A stretch of DNA of 64,000 bases from Trichuris trichiura (taxonomy: Eukaryota > Nematoda > Enoplea > Trichinellida > Trichuridae), in contig JBAJFE010000009.1 in NCBI GenBank assembly GCA_037903355.1, positions 930,001 to 994,000 on the forward strand, read 5' to 3'. The notes under the pieces are model-generated. The model saw nothing but the letters and a program-made list of their open reading frames with translations, did not search any database and was not told the DNA's origin. A program made the position numbers and the translations under genes. This document shows, one piece after another, positions 59,101-64,000 of this stretch (position 1 is its first letter; each line of letters starts with the position of its first letter).

Positions 59101-62100
59101 ATTTGTCTTTGCTTACGCTCAAATAAAACGACAAATTTATTATGGAGAAAACGTGAGTGACATGTTTAACAGCTTGTTCATTGATTATGTATTTTGATGA
59201 ATAGAACCTTCGGGGGTAGTGTGTGGGTGTCTTGCGTGTAAGTTTCATAAACAAAGCATTAATAATGCTACTTTTGACGCAATTGCCGAGTTATTTTATT
59301 TCCTGCAAATGACTTAATCTATCGTTTTATTAAATTAGCGTGGCCTGACATTCAAGGCCAAACAAAGGTGCACTCGTTTGGCATGGTAGATTTTAAGCTA
59401 CTTATTTGGTAGAATGAGTTAATTTTGAATTATCTCTAACATATTTTCTTCTGCACATTTTATTTTCACTCTGTCGTTAAAAACTGGGACATTGTCTCTT
59501 AGACGCCCCACCGTTTGAGAAATGCAGGTTTTTTTTGGGAAGCATGCCTTTAACTTGGTGTGCATTTACTGGAGGGAATGCCAGTCACCTTTTTTGCCCT
59601 TATCCAAATCTAAGCCAGAATATAAGCCTTATGTTTAGGCTTAGGCTTAGGTAAGGGCAGGATAAGAAGGCCGGCAAACATACGGTATGATGGTGGGACT
59701 CCTGGGAGACAAGATCTAAAAATTGTTATGAAGTAGCTTCGACTTCGACTGCTTAACGCTCCTATTAAATGCTTTTTGCCAATCGGTTTTATTAATTTTA
59801 TTTGTGCTACAAAAAATATTAAATTTTCATAATGAGACGCTACTTTCAGCGTTCATGGAAACGAATTATCATTTGAAGTTTCTGACCTCAGAGAGGGCGG
59901 GCCGAGACAAAGTTATGCTTTCAAGATCACGAAGCAGCAGAAAGTTCAAGCAAGTCAAGTCGCGGAAGAAACTTGTAAGCCAATGCCAAATTTTCCTTCA
60001 AAAAACTTTACCTACACTGTGCGTATAGACCAACTGATGAAGCAATCGCCGATTGTAGCTCCGAATGCGAGAATAATCGAAACAGGAGTTGCTAAAGGAG
60101 AAGTAAGTTCCTTATGCATTCCTGTTCTCACGAAGCTTCAATCACTTGGCTAAGAGACTATTTGCAATTCTACTTAGATATTTTAAGCTTATTTAAAACA
60201 AATGTTTTGGAAAAAGGTGCATTCTTTCAGGACCGATATCCTACCAGAAGTATGGAAAATGGAAAACTGTGGATACCTGTACTCATTGTCTCTTTGTTGC
60301 TACTAATGGCTCTGATTATTCTGTTTGCCATGTATGCGTATCGGTCGCGACGAAATGGAGGGAAATCATTTTTCGGAATAAATTCAAGTTTGGGTCAGAA
60401 GGTGGTACAAGATTATGAGGTAAATTTTTTTTCATTTTTGTTACCTTTACAGAATTACCAGATGGAATGCTTTTTCTTGCATTACAAAGTTCACGTTGCA
60501 AAATGTTTGAAAAATATTTTTATACTGTTTGCTCAGTTCCCATTTGAATTTTTGTTGATACCTGATAACTATATTACGTAATGTATGCATTAGATGGGCA
60601 TGGAAGTTGATACTTTGGATAACATGAGCTAACATTTAAACTTAACTATTCCTAGTTCCAACGCAGTAATAGCGTTTTGCTAAATGCAAGTGGAAGATCA
60701 GTTCGCCATTTTTCAATGAAAGTTGATCAACGCAGTTTCCCTTCAGGAAATTACTCACATAATTTTTTTTAGTAATACGATTATTCTAGCAGCGTTTTTA
60801 TAACGTTTTAGCGTTACACGATATATACTATAATTATGATGCCTTAAACGTGAAGCTTCACCTAAGAGTAGCTTCGGTGAACTTTATGAGAACTTAGCAT
60901 CAAAACTTCCATACATGGACAATGGCCAATTTAATTGACCGAACAATTTTTGTCTAAGAACATTTTGACTTACCAAGGCAAGGGAATCAAAACTTAATTG
61001 TCTTCCTTTGTCTTTTGTTTGGCAACGTTTCACGGAATAGTTTGAGTAAATTCCAGGTTAGGATAATTGTTGATAAAGGCAGCAATGAAGTTGCTCACGT
61101 GGAAGAAAACGCAGGCATCAGTGCAGCGTGCAGCTAACTATGCAAGTGCTTTTATTTTATGAGTTACGAAAGTCCATTCAAAGTTCAAAAGTGACCGTAC
61201 AGGTTGCATAGACTAAAAACGGTCATAAATCGATTATAATTTTTTTCCTCTGAACTCTTCTTTGTTTAGTGAATTAAAATTGCATTTGTTGATGATGAAC
61301 TGTTTTAAGACAAACTTATCGCGTCTAATCTTCAGGAGCTATGTCGACGCCATATGAGCGGCAAAGTGAGAATACCACAACCGCTACGAAACGTAATGGG
61401 TACGTTGGCACAACGTCTTGGTTCACAGACAAGCGAGCCAAGCCCACCTCCACACAGCAGATCAACGAATTCTTCTGTATCTTCCTGGTAAACAGAATAA
61501 CATGCAAAGTTCCTATAGAACTTCCGTTAGTTGAGTGCCCTTGCAAGTGCCAAGCTGGACTTAAAATCTTAGCTAATTTACCGCATCATCATTTTATCGA
61601 TCTGCGAAACGTGCCTCTACTCTTAGTTTTCGTTGTGGGATCATGTTGAATCCGTTTTTGTTAAGTCGAACCGACGGTAGAACTTTAAGGATTCAGCTGG
61701 CCTGATTTCCAACGTCTTAACCTTATTACTAACGGCGTGATCTAGCGAATCCCGAAAACTGTGCCATAATTCTGGCTTAATAGAAATAAGCCTAACATGA
61801 TTTGGTCATGAACACTTAGATACCTGTTAACAAAGCCATCTTGTGTTTTTATAATTTTAGATAGGAAAATTATAATATTCAAAAAAATTTATCAATTTGA
61901 ATTTGCAAGAAAACGATTTCATTTTACAATGGCCTCGTATTAGTAAATCTAATATTTTAGCACTAGTACTCAGGCTACAGTGGAGAAATTTTTCAGGACT
62001 GAAGAGCCGGTGCATTCCAGTATGGACGTCTCAACTGGACACATGATACTGGTAATTCTTGCTAATTTTACTTATATCATACAAGAAATAGTATTATTGT

Positions 62101-63992
62101 GACGTTTAATTAAGTTTCGTTAGTAATATTAATAAACTCTTCGCGTAATGGTAATAAACAAAAACGTTGTGCTTAATCAACTGTTGCACGCTGCTTGATC
62201 GCTGTGCTAAAGTGAGGATACAGCAATGCATGTTTTTCAAGAGCAGATTGCGTTTGTATCATATTTTCGTAGTGCGCGCCACTGAAATTTGCCCTCTGTT
62301 CCTAAGAATAGTTGCTTCAGTCTTTTTCAAAAATGCATCATATTTGAGCATGCAAAAAATGCACTTTTCCTTTAGCGTAACACTACATCCATTTGTTATT
62401 CCAGTCGTATCTGGAAGATCACTTAAAAACAAGCGAAAAATTAGAAAAGGAATGGAAAGCAATGGAAAATTACAAAGCAGATCAATGGTCAACCGAAGCT
62501 GCTTCACTACCGGAAAATGATGGAAAAAATCGATCTACCGTTCTGCCATGTGAATATTGTATTCGTGCCTTTCAAACCTCATTGAATTAATTATTCCAGA
62601 TGATCAATATCGTGTTACGTTGACGAAGTCTTCCAATCAGCACGGCAGCGATTACATCAACGCAAGTCCAATTGTAAGTCAAAACCGCATTTATAAACAT
62701 ATTGAACAAAAAAGGCTGACTCAATAGATCATAAACTTGTAAAGTAGGCAGAATATAACCTCAAATTAAATTACATTTTTGGTAACGGGCTGTGACGAAG
62801 CCACCATCGTAAAGCTTTCGATACGGTGATGATAATGTAATTAGTTTTAGTGTGACCACGACCCTCGCTACCCTGTTTATGTTGCCGCAGAGGGTCCCAG
62901 CGCCTATACAGCTGCAGATTTTTGGCAAATGGTTTGGGAACAAGGCAGCTTAGTCATAGTCAACCTAACAAAGCTGATAGAGAACAATGAAGAAAAGTGC
63001 TTCCAATACTGGCCGGATAACCGATCTGAGGTCTATCACTCATTTGAGGTAAACTGTCTGTTGGAATTTTCATGCGCAAGAATTAGTTCCAAAACGTTTT
63101 TCACGAAGGTTCATCTTGTCTCAGAGCATATATGGTGTGAAGATTACCTAGTAAGATCTTTCTACTTGAAAAATCTCACCACGCAAGATACCCGCACTGT
63201 GACGCAATTTCACTACTTGTCGTGGCCAGAAGATGGCGTACCTCCGAACACAAAATCGCTGCTGGAATTTCGCAGGTGCAGTATGATTCTAGTTCTTGCA
63301 TGGTCTTTAGTCAGTTGAAATGGAATTCACGTGAATTGCGGCGCAAAATACGTTTTCAGCAAAACGGCCCAGAAGAAGCTGGAATACCCACGTTGCAACT
63401 GATAGCCCATCATTTTTGTGGGATGCAGTTAATTCTTTTGAAATTGCATAGTCACAAAAGTGATGGGCTAATGGCTGTCCAAAGGGTCAGATTGACAGCA
63501 ACAACAGAAACTCTGTGCTGTGAACAACGGTATCCTGCATGCTGTTGCTTATTTTTGCAGCTTACAAATTATTTCAAGCACCGCTTGTGTTATGCCAAGT
63601 GTATTTTGCTTTTAAGGAAAGTAAACAAGTCGTATCGCTCGCAGCAAAGCCCAATCATAATTCACTGCAGGTAACGAACAGTTGGGCTTACGCAAATTTT
63701 ATTCATACTTTCAAAATTTGCAGCGATGGAGCAGGAAGAACTGGAACGTATATTTTGATTGATATGGTCCTTAATAGAATAAACAAAGGTAGGCATGCTT
63801 GTAATTGATATTTTCGCATTTTCCATGCAATACTGTCGAGCAGGGGTGAAAGAGTTGGATATCGCAGCTAGCCTGGAACACTTGCGTGATCAGCGGATGT
63901 GTATGGTGCATTCCATAGAGCAATTTGAATTTGTGCTGTCATGCGTCGCCGACGAAGTTCAAGCAATAGTCAAAGCTATACCAAATCAGTAA
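50112..63992 (+). CDS. PTPRN/ida-1: IA-2/PTPRN-type receptor pseudophosphatase (ida-1-like)
   Basis: About 19 exons over 13.9 kb. Exon 1 (50112-50193) has a signal peptide ([16 protein letters not shown]); exons 2-3 (50717-50767, 55929-56167) give the RESP18-like cysteine motif [23 protein letters not shown]. Exon 4 is 56438-56726 and an exon lies near 57295. Exons at about 58570-60102 form the membrane-proximal ectodomain ([21 protein letters not shown]). The TM helix [20 protein letters not shown] is in 60231-60419; [10 protein letters not shown] follows (61336-61487), then [10 protein letters not shown] (61997-62051). The phosphatase domain runs from 62405 to 63992: [80 protein letters not shown]. 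Mammalian IA-2 is a catalytically inactive dense-core-vesicle protein; the same Asp replaces Ala in the signature loop here (CSDGAGR). A few exon limits at 57.3-58.9 kb are approximate. Confidence 0.95.
50946..51014. repeat. Long near-perfect hairpin in IA-2 intron
   Basis: Arms of 33 nt with three mismatches around a TTT loop; the inner part GAAGCAATGTATACAA pairs exactly with TTGTATACATTGCTTC. The stem length is in the range of small-RNA precursors, but the three-base loop is short for a canonical microRNA. It could instead be a foldback element. Confidence 0.6.
54396..54627. mobile_element. MITE copy in IA-2 intron 2
   Basis: Left side GCCTAGCCGCCCTACCG, AATGCAGGTTCCTTCTTGCC and right side GATTAGGCTTAAGTAGGGGC match the 17.7-kb copy. 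The outer ends are more eroded (GGTCATGTTGCC / GGCAAGGTC). Confidence 0.7.
59488..59717. mobile_element. MITE copy in IA-2 intron
   Basis: The left end GACATTGTCTCTTAGACGCC, the reverse complement of the right end GGGACTCCTGGGAGACAAGA, subterminal AGAAATGCAGG and central TTAGGCTTAGGCTTAGGTAA match the family. It lies in the intron between the exon ending NVTFDNV and the exon starting NVHGNEL. Confidence 0.75.
63403..63470. repeat. Inverted repeat in phosphatase-domain intron
   Basis: TAGCCCATCATTTTTGTG and CACAAAAGTGATGGGCTA are reverse complements with about two mismatches, separated by 32 nt, inside the 341-nt intron between the WPED exon and the exon with the signature cysteine. May be a small foldback element. 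Confidence 0.5.
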
Positions 63993-64000
63993 AGCCGCTG

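Noticed and set aside
1..64000. tRNA, rRNA genes or a CRISPR array
   Set aside because: I looked for GGTTCGA-type T-loops with matching acceptor stems and for regularly spaced short repeats and found none; the window is eukaryotic nuclear DNA.

Overview
This window looks like the nuclear genome of a small-intron metazoan. The gene content is animal: a mitofusin, an IA-2-type secretory-granule phosphatase and a PIAS SUMO ligase. Most introns are 38-65 nt, boundaries are nearly all GT-AG, and the DNA is AT-rich. I favour a nematode, perhaps of the Trichinella/Trichuris side of the phylum, but the sequence alone does not prove this. All genes were reassembled by hand from open frames and splice signals; for most the summed exon lengths keep frame, which supports the models.

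Layout. An extended-PHD zinc-finger gene (+, 1.2-2.4 kb) is followed by a cysteine-rich secreted protein (-, 4.6-5.8 kb). Next come a mitochondrial ornithine carrier (-, 7.0-8.2 kb) and a 16-exon mitofusin (+, 9.5-14.2 kb), in divergent orientation. Then follow the WD40 protein AAMP (-, 15.9-17.1 kb), a PIAS SUMO E3 ligase (+, 20.3-22.7 kb) tail-to-tail with the E3 ligase KCMF1 (-, 23.0-25.2 kb), and the splicing factor YJU2B (-, 26.9-28.2 kb). From 28.5 to 38.5 kb lies an array of about three diverged copies of a 3.5-3.65 kb unit with no recognised protein. A cyclophilin-40-like gene (+, 40.6-42.4 kb) converges on an FRA10AC1 homologue (-, 42.8-44.4 kb). A two-LIM protein follows (+, 45.7-46.2 kb), then about 4 kb of apparently empty sequence. 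The right-hand 14 kb is one complete IA-2/PTPRN (ida-1-like) gene (+, 50.1-64.0 kb) with a 5.2 kb second intron.

Mobile and repeat content. A MITE family with about 28 bp terminal inverted repeats has at least four clear copies and several decayed ones, two of them in mitofusin introns. A near-perfect 271 bp palindrome at 44.7-44.9 kb carries a hammerhead-ribozyme-like core in each arm, suggesting a Penelope-like-element remnant. A 33 bp stem hairpin lies in an IA-2 intron.

The genes are a mixed neighbourhood, not a pathway: mitochondrial function (mitofusin, ornithine carrier), SUMO/ubiquitin ligation (PIAS, KCMF1), splicing-associated factors (YJU2B, FRA10AC1) and regulated secretion (IA-2). 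The most unusual parts are the 10 kb array, the ribozyme-like palindrome, a cyclophilin-40 whose catalytic residues look lost, a 38-nt GC-AG intron in PIAS, and a YJU2B first exon whose coding part is the ATG alone.
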